Assembly: GCA_902464565.1 (NCBI GenBank)
Contig: CABQJV010000016.1
Span: forward strand, 1 to 46,370
Length of the DNA: 46,370 nucleotides
Direction of reading: 5' to 3'
Origin: an uncultured Collinsella sp.
Lineage (GTDB): Bacteria > Actinomycetota > Coriobacteriia > Coriobacteriales > Coriobacteriaceae
The notes beneath the pieces were generated by a model that searched no databases, was not told the origin of the DNA, and saw only the letters and a list, made by a program, of their open reading frames with translations. The position numbers were made by a program, and so were the translations under genes. Positions 31,374 to 39,635 of this stretch are shown here, in pieces (positions within the stretch are counted from its first letter, which is position 1; each line of letters opens with the position of its first letter).

Positions 31374-32975
31374 GTGTCTGCAACCATCAAACCCTTCACC
31401 GACGAGTTCGAAGAGTATGGCCGCGATGAATCTCGCGCATCGGGCGAGGCCTCGAGCATCTCGTTTCCGACAACGGAAAACGAGGTCCGTGCCATTTTGG
31501 AAAAGCTCCGTGTCGAGCGTGTTCCGGTAACGGTTCAGGGCGCCCGAACCGGCCTTGCCGCCGGCGCCGTGCCCCACGGCGGGCATATCCTCAATACTTC
31601 CCGTATGAATCGCTATTTGGGCCTTCGCCGCGATGAACAAGGCCAATTTCTGCTGCGCGTGGAGCCGGGCGTTGTGCTCTCGGAGCTGCGCAAGCAGCTG
31701 AGCAAGAAGGTGCTGCCGACCGCTGGTTGGGACCAGGCATCGCTTGAGGCCTACGAGGAGTTCCAAGAGGCTCCCGAGCAGTTTTTTCCCACCGATCCCA
31801 CCGAGGCGTTTGCCTGTCTGGGCGGCATGGCGGCATGCAACGCCTCCGGTGCCCGCAGCTACGCCTACGGCCCCATGCGCCCACATATCACGGGACTCCA
31901 CGTCGTGCTGGCTGATGGCGATTTGCTTGAGCTTCGGCGCGGCGAGGCTTTTGCCCAGGGCCGCCACCTGTCGCTCGTGACGGCAGCGGGCCGTACACTC
32001 GAGCTCGATCTTCCCGGCTATACCATGCCCAAGACAAAAAATGCTTCGGGCTATTTCGTTGCTGACGATATGGATGCCATCGATCTGTTTATCGGTGCGT
32101 GTGGCACAATCGGCGTCATCACCGAACTCGAGATTGCCCTGCAGGTGGCACCCGCGGTCGTTTGGGGCGTGAGCTGCTTCTTCGACAGCGAAGACAAGGC
32201 CGTGTCCTTCACCGATTCTGTGCGTCCCGTCCTGTCCCATGCGGCTGCCATCGAGTACTTCGATGCTGGCGCCCTGGATATTCTACGTCGCCAGCGCGAG
32301 CAGTCGACGGCGTTTGCCTCGCTGCCTGCGCTCGACAAAGACGCCAAGGTCTGTGTCTACGTGGAGCTCGACTGCGACGACGAAGCCCAGGCGACTGAGG
32401 AGCTGTATCACTTGGGGTGGGTACTGGAGCTTGCGGGCGGCAGTGACGATGCGACATGGGTCGCGCGCACCGAGGTCGATCGCGAGTGTCAGCGATTCTT
32501 CCGCCATGCGGTCCCCGAGAGCGTCAACATGCTCATCGACGAGCGCCGCCGCACGGATCCCACCATCACCAAACTGGGCTCGGACATGTCGGTGCCCAAC
32601 GCACGCTTGGGCGATGTCATCGCCCTTTATCGCCGCACGTTGGCCGAAAGTGGGCTTGAATCTGCCGCCTGGGGGCACATCGGTAACAACCATCTGCATG
32701 TGAACATTCTGCCGCGCGATGCGCAGGATTATCGCCGCGGCGGAGAACTCTTTGCCCAGTGGGCTTCCGAGGTCACGGTCATGGGCGGTGCCGTCTCCGC
32801 AGAGCACGGCGTCGGCAAGATCAAGGCGGGCTTCTTAGAGACGATGTACGGTCACGAGGCCATGGTCGAGTCGGCGCGGCTCAAGCTCCAGCTCGATCCC
32901 GACGGGCAGCTGGGTCGCGGCAACCTGTTTTCGGAGAAGCTCTTGGATGAGCTCGTCCAGAAAGGGGGCGCGTGA
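31374..32975 (+). CDS. FAD-linked 2-hydroxyacid (D-lactate/glycolate-type) dehydrogenase, LctD-like
   Basis: Flavoenzyme of the GlcD/DLD family, 533 residues. The FAD_binding_4 domain has VTVQGARTGLAAGAVPHGG and CLGGMAACNASGARSYAYG. The C-terminal FAD-oxidase domain has AAWGHIGNNHLHVNILP (active-site histidines) and SAEHGVGKIKAGFL. It is followed directly by etfB and a ferredoxin-etfA. In Acetobacterium woodii this combination (LctD with LctBC) is a bifurcating lactate dehydrogenase that oxidises lactate with NAD+ by also oxidising reduced ferredoxin. That function is inferred here from synteny and fusion. Glycolate or another 2-hydroxyacid is the alternative substrate. No lactate permease is adjacent. 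Confidence 0.85.
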   Translation: MSATIKPFTDEFEEYGRDESRASGEASSISFPTTENEVRAILEKLRVERVPVTVQGARTGLAAGAVPHGGHILNTSRMNRYLGLRRDEQGQFLLRVEPGVVLSELRKQLSKKVLPTAGWDQASLEAYEEFQEAPEQFFPTDPTEAFACLGGMAACNASGARSYAYGPMRPHITGLHVVLADGDLLELRRGEAFAQGRHLSLVTAAGRTLELDLPGYTMPKTKNASGYFVADDMDAIDLFIGACGTIGVITELEIALQVAPAVVWGVSCFFDSEDKAVSFTDSVRPVLSHAAAIEYFDAGALDILRRQREQSTAFASLPALDKDAKVCVYVELDCDDEAQATEELYHLGWVLELAGGSDDATWVARTEVDRECQRFFRHAVPESVNMLIDERRRTDPTITKLGSDMSVPNARLGDVIALYRRTLAESGLESAAWGHIGNNHLHVNILPRDAQDYRRGGELFAQWASEVTVMGGAVSAEHGVGKIKAGFLETMYGHEAMVESARLKLQLDPDGQLGRGNLFSEKLLDELVQKGGA

Positions 32976-32977
32976 AG

Positions 32978-33793
32978 ATGAGCGATTTCCATATGGTGGT
33001 GTGCGTCAAGGCCGTGCCGGGCAGCACCGAGGTCAAGATGGACCCCAAGACCAATACCATCGTGCGCGATGGCAAGCAGGCGGTCATTAATCCCTTTGAT
33101 GCGAGCGCTTTGGAATGCGCGCTGGCGCTGAAGGACGACTTTATCGGCTTTGGCATGGATGTACGCGTGACGGTGGTGTCGATGGGCATCCCCGCGACCG
33201 AATCGCTGCTGCGCGACTGTATCGCCCGCGGTGCCGACGACGCGCTGCTGCTGACCGACCGAGCCTTTGCGGGCGCCGATACCCTAGCCACCACCTATGC
33301 CCTCAAATGCGGTATCGAGGCGCTCGATGAGGACTTCGACCTGCTCATCTGCGGCAAAATGGCAGTGGACGGCGATACGGCCCAGATCGGCCCCGAGCTT
33401 GCCGGTGCCTTTGAGATCCCCTGCGTGACCGACGTGAGCTGCGTGCAAAGCGCGGGCTTTACGACGTGTGGCTCGCTGGCGCTCGTTCACGGATGCGATG
33501 CCGGCGAGGAGACGGTGTATCTTGAGATGCCGTGCGCGATGACGACTGCCAAGGAGATTGGCCAGTTGCGTATGCCAAGTATTGCCGGTATTCGTGCGGC
33601 GGAGGAGGCGGACGTGCGCGTGGTCAGTGCCGCCGACGTGAACGCCGACCCCGCGCGTTGCGGCCTTGCCGGGTCGCCGACACAGGTCGTGCGCTCGTTT
33701 GTGCCCGACCGTGACCAAACGTGCGAGACCGTTGAGGGGACGGCGTCCGAGCAGGCGGCAAAGCTTGCCAAGATTATCGAGGGGATGGCATAG
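32978..33793 (+). CDS. etfB: Electron transfer flavoprotein beta subunit, LctB-like
   Basis: EtfB of 271 residues, with the classical opening VCVKAVPGSTEVKMDP and the internal NPFDASALECALALKD and GMAVDGDTAQIGPELA-type motifs (here KMAVDGDTAQIGPELAGAF). In bifurcating Etf the beta subunit carries the bifurcating FAD and the NAD site. A GTG at 32972 overlaps the dehydrogenase stop, but the ATG at 32978 has AAAGGGGG at 9 nt and is preferred. It lies between the dehydrogenase and ferredoxin-EtfA genes with almost no gap. The NAD-binding residues were not checked against a structure. Confidence 0.92.
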   Translation: MSDFHMVVCVKAVPGSTEVKMDPKTNTIVRDGKQAVINPFDASALECALALKDDFIGFGMDVRVTVVSMGIPATESLLRDCIARGADDALLLTDRAFAGADTLATTYALKCGIEALDEDFDLLICGKMAVDGDTAQIGPELAGAFEIPCVTDVSCVQSAGFTTCGSLALVHGCDAGEETVYLEMPCAMTTAKEIGQLRMPSIAGIRAAEEADVRVVSAADVNADPARCGLAGSPTQVVRSFVPDRDQTCETVEGTASEQAAKLAKIIEGMA

Positions 33794-34999
33794 ATGAGCG
33801 GACTGATTATCGATAGCGAAGCCTGTATCGGCTGCGGTCGCTGCGTTCGCGCCTGTGCCTCGGGCGGCATCGTAGTGGAAGGCGAGCGACCCAGCCGATG
33901 CGCCCGCGTAACCGACGGCTGCATCCTATGCGGTGGGTGCGTCGACGCCTGCCCCGTCAACGCTATCTCGATCGAGCGTGACGAGGCCGCTGGTACGGTG
34001 GACCTTGATGCATATCGAGACATTTGGGTCTTCGTGCAGACTGACGAGCACGATGCCGTGGCTCCCGTGGCCTACGAGCTCATGGGCAAGGGGCGTGAGC
34101 TTGCCGATGCTCGCGGCTGCCGTCTGGTGGCACTGGTCGGCATAAGCCCCGAGGGCTCGCTTGGGGACCTGGAGCATCTGGTTTGCGCGGGCGCCGACGA
34201 AGTCCTGGCCTGTCGCGACGAGCGCCTGCGCCAAAACGATGCGGAGGTCTACGCCCGCTTGATCTGCGATTTGGTAGCCGAACGCAAACCCGAGACCATC
34301 CTATATGGTGCGACCGCTTTTGGTCGCGAACTGGCACCCGGCGTTGCCGTGCGTTTGCAGACGGGTCTTACGGCCGACTGCACCGTGCTTTCGATGGATG
34401 CGGAGTCGGGCCTACTGCAGCAGACGCGCCCGGCGTTTGGCGGCAACTTGATGGCCACCATCATTTGCCCCAACCACCGTCCGCAGATGGCAACGGTTCG
34501 TCCCGGCATCTTTAAGGCGCCCGACTTTGACTACGGCCGCTCCGGCACGATCACCCAGATATCGCTTGCGGATGATGCTAAGGCTCATGTCGAGATCTCG
34601 ATTCCCGCCGAGGAGTGGGGGCAGCAGGCCTCGATCGCCGATGCCGAGCGCTTGGTCGTGGTGGGCCGCGGCATTGGCTCCAAGAAGAATCTGCCCCTGA
34701 TGCGAAGGCTCGCCGAGGCTCTGGGAGCCGAGCTTGGTTGCACGCGACCTGTCGTGGAGGCCGGCTGGTTGGAGTATCGCCATCAGATTGGCCAGACCGG
34801 CGTATCGGTTTCGCCCAAGCTTCTCGTGAGTATCGGTGTTTCGGGCGCCATCCAGCATCTTGCCGGCATCGGTGGGGCGGAGTGCATTATCGCCATCAAC
34901 GAGGACCCGGATGCCCCCATTTTTGGTGCTGCCCAGTACAAGGTTGTTGGGGACGCCGTCGAGGTCGTCGAGGAGCTGCTGGCCCAGCTTGAGCGCTAG
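33794..34999 (+). CDS. etfA: Ferredoxin-fused electron transfer flavoprotein alpha subunit, LctC-like
   Basis: A 401-residue fusion. Residues about 1-65 hold two [4Fe-4S] motifs, CIGCGRCVRAC and CILCGGCVDAC. The first lacks the usual proline after its last Cys. EtfA follows, with its FAD domain showing GRGIGSKKNLPL, QIGQTGVSVSPKL, GVSGAIQHLAGI and AINEDPDAPIF. The N-terminal ferredoxin domain is diagnostic of EtfA in bifurcating lactate dehydrogenase and caffeyl-CoA reductase complexes. Its ATG directly follows the etfB stop. The last codon overlaps the convergent HD-domain gene in a CTAG. Ferredoxin is the presumed low-potential electron donor. Confidence 0.9.
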   Translation: MSGLIIDSEACIGCGRCVRACASGGIVVEGERPSRCARVTDGCILCGGCVDACPVNAISIERDEAAGTVDLDAYRDIWVFVQTDEHDAVAPVAYELMGKGRELADARGCRLVALVGISPEGSLGDLEHLVCAGADEVLACRDERLRQNDAEVYARLICDLVAERKPETILYGATAFGRELAPGVAVRLQTGLTADCTVLSMDAESGLLQQTRPAFGGNLMATIICPNHRPQMATVRPGIFKAPDFDYGRSGTITQISLADDAKAHVEISIPAEEWGQQASIADAERLVVVGRGIGSKKNLPLMRRLAEALGAELGCTRPVVEAGWLEYRHQIGQTGVSVSPKLLVSIGVSGAIQHLAGIGGAECIIAINEDPDAPIFGAAQYKVVGDAVEVVEELLAQLER

Positions 35000-35808
35000 G
35001 CGCGCGCCAGCCAGTCGCGCATCTCGTTCTTTAGGCACTCCCAGGTCGCTTGCGTGGTGGGATTGGTAAAGGGGCGCGTAATGCCAAAGGGTGCGTCGAG
35101 CAGGCGGTAGATATCGCCCTGTTCGCGCGCCAGCGCGCGGCTTGCTGGATAGACGAGCTCAAACATAAAGCAGATGAGCCCCACCAGGTAGTCCGCCGGC
35201 TCGTTGCGCTCGTCGCGCGCGACGCACCGATGCTCGTCAAAGGCGGCAAGCGTCGGTACCGAAAAGCGACTTGCTAGAAACGCGTCCTCATCCACTTTGA
35301 GGATGGTGTCGACGGTGCTGTCGGCGATGGTGCGCATAATGTCGATCTTGTCACCATCGCGCACGATATCGCAGAAGCACCGTGTACGCTCGTCGAGTTG
35401 TGCCGGCAGGCGAAAGTCGCTGTGATAGGCGATGCTCGCTCGGATGAGCTCGTCATGCGCACCGGTTTCGATAAAGTCACGGATGTTTGTCGTGGCGGGT
35501 GCATCGGCGGGATTCTCGCCAAAGAGGACCTCGATGCCCAGCGCCGCATGGCTCATGCTCTCGGCGTCCTTAAAGGTGTCCCAGCGTCGCAGCTGCTCAA
35601 AGCGGCCCATATCGTGTAGCAGGCCGCAAAGCCATGCCAGGTCAATATCTTCTGACGACCAGCCCTGCTCGCGCGCTACGGCATCGCATGCCTCGGCCAC
35701 GTGGTACGTATGCTCGATTTTGAGCGCGATGCGTGGGTTGGTGGCGTCGTAGGCATCGGTGTAGCTTTTGAAGGCCGCGCGCGCCCGGTCTCGATCGATA
35801 GCTGTCAT
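34996..35808 (-). CDS. HD-domain metal-dependent phosphohydrolase
   Basis: A 270-residue protein with the metal-binding H...HD...D layout: IEHTYHVAEAC, then WLCGLLHDMGRFEQ and further His/Asp residues (AYHSDFRLP, IVRDGDKIDIM). HD enzymes of this type hydrolyse nucleotide or other phosphomonoesters; the substrate is unknown. The C-terminal helical part resembles the GdpP- or HDc-linked accessory region. AGGAAG precedes the ATG. Its stop shares the palindrome CTAG with the convergent etfA stop (34996-34999), a 4-nt tail-to-tail overlap. No terminator is seen between them. Confidence 0.82.
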   Translation of the reverse strand: MTAIDRDRARAAFKSYTDAYDATNPRIALKIEHTYHVAEACDAVAREQGWSSEDIDLAWLCGLLHDMGRFEQLRRWDTFKDAESMSHAALGIEVLFGENPADAPATTNIRDFIETGAHDELIRASIAYHSDFRLPAQLDERTRCFCDIVRDGDKIDIMRTIADSTVDTILKVDEDAFLASRFSVPTLAAFDEHRCVARDERNEPADYLVGLICFMFELVYPASRALAREQGDIYRLLDAPFGITRPFTNPTTQATWECLKNEMRDWLARA

Positions 35809-35934
35809 AATGACTTCCTAAAAAGTTGTGTCTTTCGATCCGGTGGCAATTGTAGGTGAACTCGGTTGCTGTCGGATGATGATTCTGCCGTATCGCTACA
35901 TGCGGCTCGGAGACCTTGTCAGGATGAGAAGCGT

Positions 35935-36627
35935 ATGGTGCTCAAAATCGTTAGAACCGTCTGGCCGGTGATGCTTACCTATGTTGCAATAGGCGCGCCG
36001 TGCGGAATGATCATGGGGCAGACGGGAATGGAGCCCTGGATGGTCTTTGCCCTGAGCAGCACGTTTGTGACGGGCAGCGGCCAGTTTATGATCTGCAATC
36101 TTTGGCTGGCGGGCGTACCGGCACCTTCGATTATCGCGAGCGTTGCCGCCATCTCCTCGCGTTTTGCGCTTTACTCGGCATCGATCGCGCCGCATCTGAC
36201 GGGTGCCTCGAAGCGTCAGACGCTGGCTGTTGCCGCGACACTTACCGAGGAGGCATATGGCATCTCGCTTGCCAAGTTGGTTGAAGGGGAGGATTGGGGC
36301 CCGCGCGAGTCCTTTGTGCTCAACGTGATCCTCATCGCAACATGGGGCGTTTCGTGTACGATGGGCGCCATCGTCGGCGCCGTTGTCGATGTTCCCACCG
36401 CCATTGCAGCCTTTGTCTGCACCTCGCTCTTTATCTGCCTGCTCTTTTCGCAGCGGCTGTCGCGCGGCAACGTTGTCGCGGCGGTTTCGGGCGCGGTGTC
36501 CGTCGCCGTATGCAAGTTCTTGGGCCTCGCGAATATTGCCGTGCCGGCAAGCGTCGTGGCCGGCATTGCCATTGCGTTGGCGTGCGATGCTGTATTTGAC
36601 GGAAGAGGTGCCCGCGATGCCCGTTAA
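35935..36627 (+). CDS. azlC: Branched-chain amino acid exporter, large subunit AzlC
   Basis: A 230-residue membrane protein of the AzlC/YgaZ family, which with AzlD exports branched-chain amino acids. The sequence VMLTYVAIGAPCGMIMGQTGM and TGSGQFMICNLWLAG are family marks, with about 6-7 membrane helices. The frame is open from 35866; the ATG at 35935 with AGGATGAGAAG is the natural start. It overlaps the azlD start by 11 nt, the normal arrangement. Substrate specificity is assumed from the family. Confidence 0.9.
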   Translation: MVLKIVRTVWPVMLTYVAIGAPCGMIMGQTGMEPWMVFALSSTFVTGSGQFMICNLWLAGVPAPSIIASVAAISSRFALYSASIAPHLTGASKRQTLAVAATLTEEAYGISLAKLVEGEDWGPRESFVLNVILIATWGVSCTMGAIVGAVVDVPTAIAAFVCTSLFICLLFSQRLSRGNVVAAVSGAVSVAVCKFLGLANIAVPASVVAGIAIALACDAVFDGRGARDAR

Positions 36628-36940
36628 CGAGTTCTTGGTTCTGTGGCTGTCGTCGTGGGCTGCTATCGCGTTCTTTCGCATCGCGCCGGCGTTCGCCTTG
36701 CGCGGGCGGACCCTGTCGCCCCGCATTACCGAGGCCCTGGGCTATATCCCGCCCGCTGCCTTTGCCGCGCTGGTCGCCAACGACTTGGTGAGCCCCGGCG
36801 CGTTCGACGCGGGACTCTGGCCTGCCTTGGTTCCCTGGATTGCGGCCGTCGGCGTCGTGGTCGTGGCGGTCAAGACAAAATCGATGCTGTGGTGCTGCGT
36901 CTCGGGCATCGTACTCTATATTGTCTTGAGCCTTATATAG
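36617..36940 (+). CDS. azlD: Branched-chain amino acid exporter, small subunit AzlD
   Basis: A 107-residue hydrophobic protein with about four membrane helices, opening MPVNEFLVLWLSSWAAIAFFRI and containing GYIPPAAFAALVAND, as in AzlD/YgaH. GGAAGAGG lies before the ATG, inside the end of azlC; the frame also opens upstream but the AzlD domain begins here. Partner of AzlC in export of valine, leucine or isoleucine. Confidence 0.9.
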   Translation: MPVNEFLVLWLSSWAAIAFFRIAPAFALRGRTLSPRITEALGYIPPAAFAALVANDLVSPGAFDAGLWPALVPWIAAVGVVVVAVKTKSMLWCCVSGIVLYIVLSLI

Positions 36941-36979
36941 GGGTGGCGTCGCGGGCGCCGAATCTCGTTCCATCCCAAC

Positions 36980-37022
36980 TTGTCGGATTTTTCACCGAGC
37001 TGGTCTATTTCTTCTGGTACCA
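36980..37022 (+). promoter_or_regulatory. Candidate kdgT promoter with TGGTACCA operator
   Basis: TTGTCG (36980-36985) and TCTATT (37004-37009) are 18 bp apart. The perfect palindrome TGGTACCA (37015-37022) covers the expected start of transcription, the place for a repressor. GntR- and other sugar-acid regulators often use TGGT...ACCA sites. About 70 nt of leader follow before the kdgT ATG. Confidence 0.4.
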
Positions 37023-37090
37023 TGGTCAAACTTTACTGTAGCAAAGCGTGACGTGGGCTTTTGTACCCCGTCAGCGGAAATGGGGGTTTC

Positions 37091-38113
37091 ATGGCACAGG
37101 AAGCGACCGCCAACGAGCAAAAGAAATTCAAGGTCCCGCGTATCCCGGGCGACATCATGATCTATCCGATGATCGTCGGCCTTTTGCTCAATACCTTCTG
37201 CCCGCAGGTCTTTGAGGTCGGCGGCTTCTTTACGGCTGCCTGCCGCGGCGGCTCCAACACCATCGTCGCCGCGATCTTGCTGTTCGTGGGCGCCGGCATC
37301 AGCTTTAAGTCCACGCCGGGCGCCATCAAGACCGGCATCGTCGTGCTGATTCCCAAGCTGGTCGTCGCAGCGGCTCTCGGCCTGGGCGTGGCATATTTCT
37401 TTAACGATAACTTCCTGGGTCTGAGCTCCGTGTCTATCATCGGCGGCATTACGTTTTGCAACATGGCGCTCTATACGGGCATCATGGGCGAGTTCGGCGA
37501 TGAGTCCGAGCAGGGCGCCGTCGGTATCCTGTTCTTTACGGCCGGCCCCGCCGTCACGATGATCATCCTTGGTGTTTCGGGCCTTGCCAACATCCCTGTC
37601 GGTACTATCATCGGCTCCATTTTGCCGCTCGTTATCGGCATGGTTCTGGGCAACCTGTTCCCGTTTATCAAGAACCTGCTAGTTCCCGGTGCCAACCCTG
37701 CGATTGCCGTCATCGGATTTCAGCTTGGCGCGTCCATGAGCCTGTCGAGCTTTATCACTGGTGGTATTTCCGGCATCTTGCTGGGCCTTGTCACGCTGTT
37801 TGTCGTCGGTCCCATTACCTTTGCGTTCGAGCGCCTGTGCGGTGGTAACGGCAAGGCTGCCGTGGCTTGTTCCACCATCGCCGGCACGGCTATGACCACG
37901 CCGGTTGCTCTCGCCGAGGTCGCGCCGCGCTACGCCGAGTTTGCGCCCACCGCGTACGCCCAGATTGCCACTGCCGTTATCATCACGGCAATCATGGCTC
38001 CGATTCTGACCGGCTGGGTCGACAAGAAGTTCTGCCAGGGCAAGGAGGATCTGTCGCCTGCCGGTGTCGAGGCCATCGAGGAGGCCGTCGCGACCGACAT
38101 CGACGGCGAGTAA
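37091..38113 (+). CDS. kdgT: 2-keto-3-deoxygluconate permease (KdgT family)
   Basis: A 340-residue membrane transporter with about ten helices. It matches KdgT in its opening KVPRIPGDIMIYPMIVGLLLNTFCP and in the motifs GAGISFKSTPGAIKTG, GGITFCNMALYTGIMGEFGDE and STIAGTAMTTPVA. KdgT takes up 2-keto-3-deoxygluconate, from pectin or uronate breakdown, by proton symport. The frame is open from 37061, but the ATG at 37091 with GGGGG is preferred. No kdgK, kdgA or uronate genes are near, so the substrate remains assumed. A terminator follows at 38161. Confidence 0.88.
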   Translation: MAQEATANEQKKFKVPRIPGDIMIYPMIVGLLLNTFCPQVFEVGGFFTAACRGGSNTIVAAILLFVGAGISFKSTPGAIKTGIVVLIPKLVVAAALGLGVAYFFNDNFLGLSSVSIIGGITFCNMALYTGIMGEFGDESEQGAVGILFFTAGPAVTMIILGVSGLANIPVGTIIGSILPLVIGMVLGNLFPFIKNLLVPGANPAIAVIGFQLGASMSLSSFITGGISGILLGLVTLFVVGPITFAFERLCGGNGKAAVACSTIAGTAMTTPVALAEVAPRYAEFAPTAYAQIATAVIITAIMAPILTGWVDKKFCQGKEDLSPAGVEAIEEAVATDIDGE

Positions 38114-38160
38114 CGGCCGTTACCGATAATTGATTCCGGCGTGCAATTCGCGCCGTCCGA

Positions 38161-38203
38161 GCGCCCGAACAGAAACTGTTTTGCAGTGATGTTCGGGCGC
38201 TTT
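38161..38203 (+). terminator. Rho-independent terminator of kdgT
   Basis: GCGCCCGAAC (38161-38170) pairs perfectly with GTTCGGGCGC (38191-38200) and is followed by TTTGCT. The loop is 20 nt. Confidence 0.7.
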
Positions 38204-38212
38204 GCTATGATT

Positions 38213-38237
38213 CCCTTTACCCCTGCGGAGTAAAGGG
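38213..38237. promoter_or_regulatory. Inverted repeat before the GGDEF gene
   Basis: CCCTTTAC (38213-38220) and GTAAAGGG (38230-38237) form a hairpin with a 9-nt loop. It lies between the kdgT terminator and the diguanylate cyclase start. It may be a second terminator or an operator. Confidence 0.35.
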
Positions 38238-38302
38238 GTGTTTATTGCCCTGATTCGAATTGGGCGATTCTGACCATTCGGATATTGGAGGGATGGCGTC
38301 TA

Positions 38303-39445
38303 GTGGTTAAGGCACTCAAGATTGAGATATTCCTGCTATGCATGATTGTTCTTATCGGGCTTGCCGCGCGAAGTCGTCGCTCCTTGTTCTCGAGCACCCT
38401 GCAGCTATTGTTTAGCATGCTTGGCTACACCTCTGCCGCGTACATATTATTCGATATGATCTGGACGCTTTCGGATGGTGCGGACGGCACGTTGGGTATT
38501 GCTGCCAACTGGATTTCCAACGCGGTTTCGTTTTCGCTCTTTGCCATCGCGTGTCTCATTTGGTTTATCTATTCCGAGACGATGCAGGGCTCTCGCCTTG
38601 TGACCTCGCGCTATAGGGTGGTGCTTGTAACGTTGCCTACGGCTCTGGTGGTCGTGCTGGCTTTTACCAGTTACTGGACGCACGCCTTGTTCTATATCGA
38701 TTCGCAGGGCGTGTATCGTCGCGGCTTTGCCTATATGATCCAGCCCATTGTCAGCTACTGTTACGTTATACATACGTCCCTGCATGCGTTTGTGCAATCT
38801 CGCAGGGTCGAGAGCCTGCAGACGAAGGCTATCTATCGAACCTTGGCATTTTTCGCCATTCCGGCCCTGGTGGGCGGTACCTTTCAGATCGTATGCTCGG
38901 TGCCTGGCCTTTGTGTCGGCATAATGATTAGCATGTTGCTGCTCTATATCATCTGCCAGGAACAACTCATCTCGACCGACCCGTTGACTGGACTCAATAA
39001 CCGCAACCGTTTTGAGACCTATATGCTGTCGCTCTTCTCAAATGTGGATCAGGCCGAAGATGTGTATCTGCTCATGATGGACGCCGACGGCTTTAAGCAG
39101 ATTAACGATCGCTATGGGCATGTGGAGGGCGACCACGCTCTTCAGGTTGTTGCGACGGCGCTCAAGGATGTCTGCTCGGCGTCTGGTGGCTTTATCGCGC
39201 GTTATGGTGGCGATGAGTTCGTGGTGCTCCAAAAGGCAGCGGCGGAACAGGACATCATAGACCTGTGTTCGGCGATTAACGACGAGCTCGCGCGCGCCGA
39301 GGTTCCGTATCTGTTGCGGATGTCCATCGGCTACGCACGGGTTGGTGATGGCGTCGATACCTGGCAAGACTTGCTTCGCGCTGCCGACGCGGAACTCTAC
39401 CGCGTCAAGGCCGAGAAAAAGAAAGCCGGCGCCCAGATACGCTAG
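38303..39445 (+). CDS. Membrane-bound GGDEF diguanylate cyclase
   Basis: A 380-residue protein expected to make cyclic di-GMP from two GTP. The N-terminal 220 residues form about six to seven membrane helices (sensor of unknown ligand). The GGDEF domain follows: DPLTGLNNRNRFE, MDADGFKQINDRYGHVEGDHAL, ARYGGDEFVVLQ and the closing YRVKAEKKKAG. The GGDEF signature is intact, and no RxxD inhibitory site is visible upstream. The frame opens at a TTG (38285), but the GTG at 38303 has GGAGGG 10 nt upstream. A strong terminator follows. No EAL or PilZ partner is in the window. Confidence 0.9.
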   Translation: MVKALKIEIFLLCMIVLIGLAARSRRSLFSSTLQLLFSMLGYTSAAYILFDMIWTLSDGADGTLGIAANWISNAVSFSLFAIACLIWFIYSETMQGSRLVTSRYRVVLVTLPTALVVVLAFTSYWTHALFYIDSQGVYRRGFAYMIQPIVSYCYVIHTSLHAFVQSRRVESLQTKAIYRTLAFFAIPALVGGTFQIVCSVPGLCVGIMISMLLLYIICQEQLISTDPLTGLNNRNRFETYMLSLFSNVDQAEDVYLLMMDADGFKQINDRYGHVEGDHALQVVATALKDVCSASGGFIARYGGDEFVVLQKAAAEQDIIDLCSAINDELARAEVPYLLRMSIGYARVGDGVDTWQDLLRAADAELYRVKAEKKKAGAQIR

Positions 39446-39487
39446 AAAAAAGGGCGCACGACCGTTGCGATGGTCGTGCGCCCTTTT
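39446..39487 (+). terminator. Strong rho-independent terminator
   Basis: GGGCGCACGACC (39452-39463) pairs perfectly with GGTCGTGCGCCC (39472-39483), with A-run before and TTTTT after, so it can act on both strands. It ends the GGDEF gene. Confidence 0.85.
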
Positions 39488-39635
39488 TGCGTTTGCGGGG
39501 GCCACCGGCCATAACGCCCAGGCGCGGTGCGGCAAGACGAGCGTCTGCCGCCGCGGCTCGGTACGAAATCAACGAGAATCAGTGTGCTCCATTGAGCTAA
39601 AGTGTGCGAACGCCCTCTCTAAAAAGGTGAGCTCG

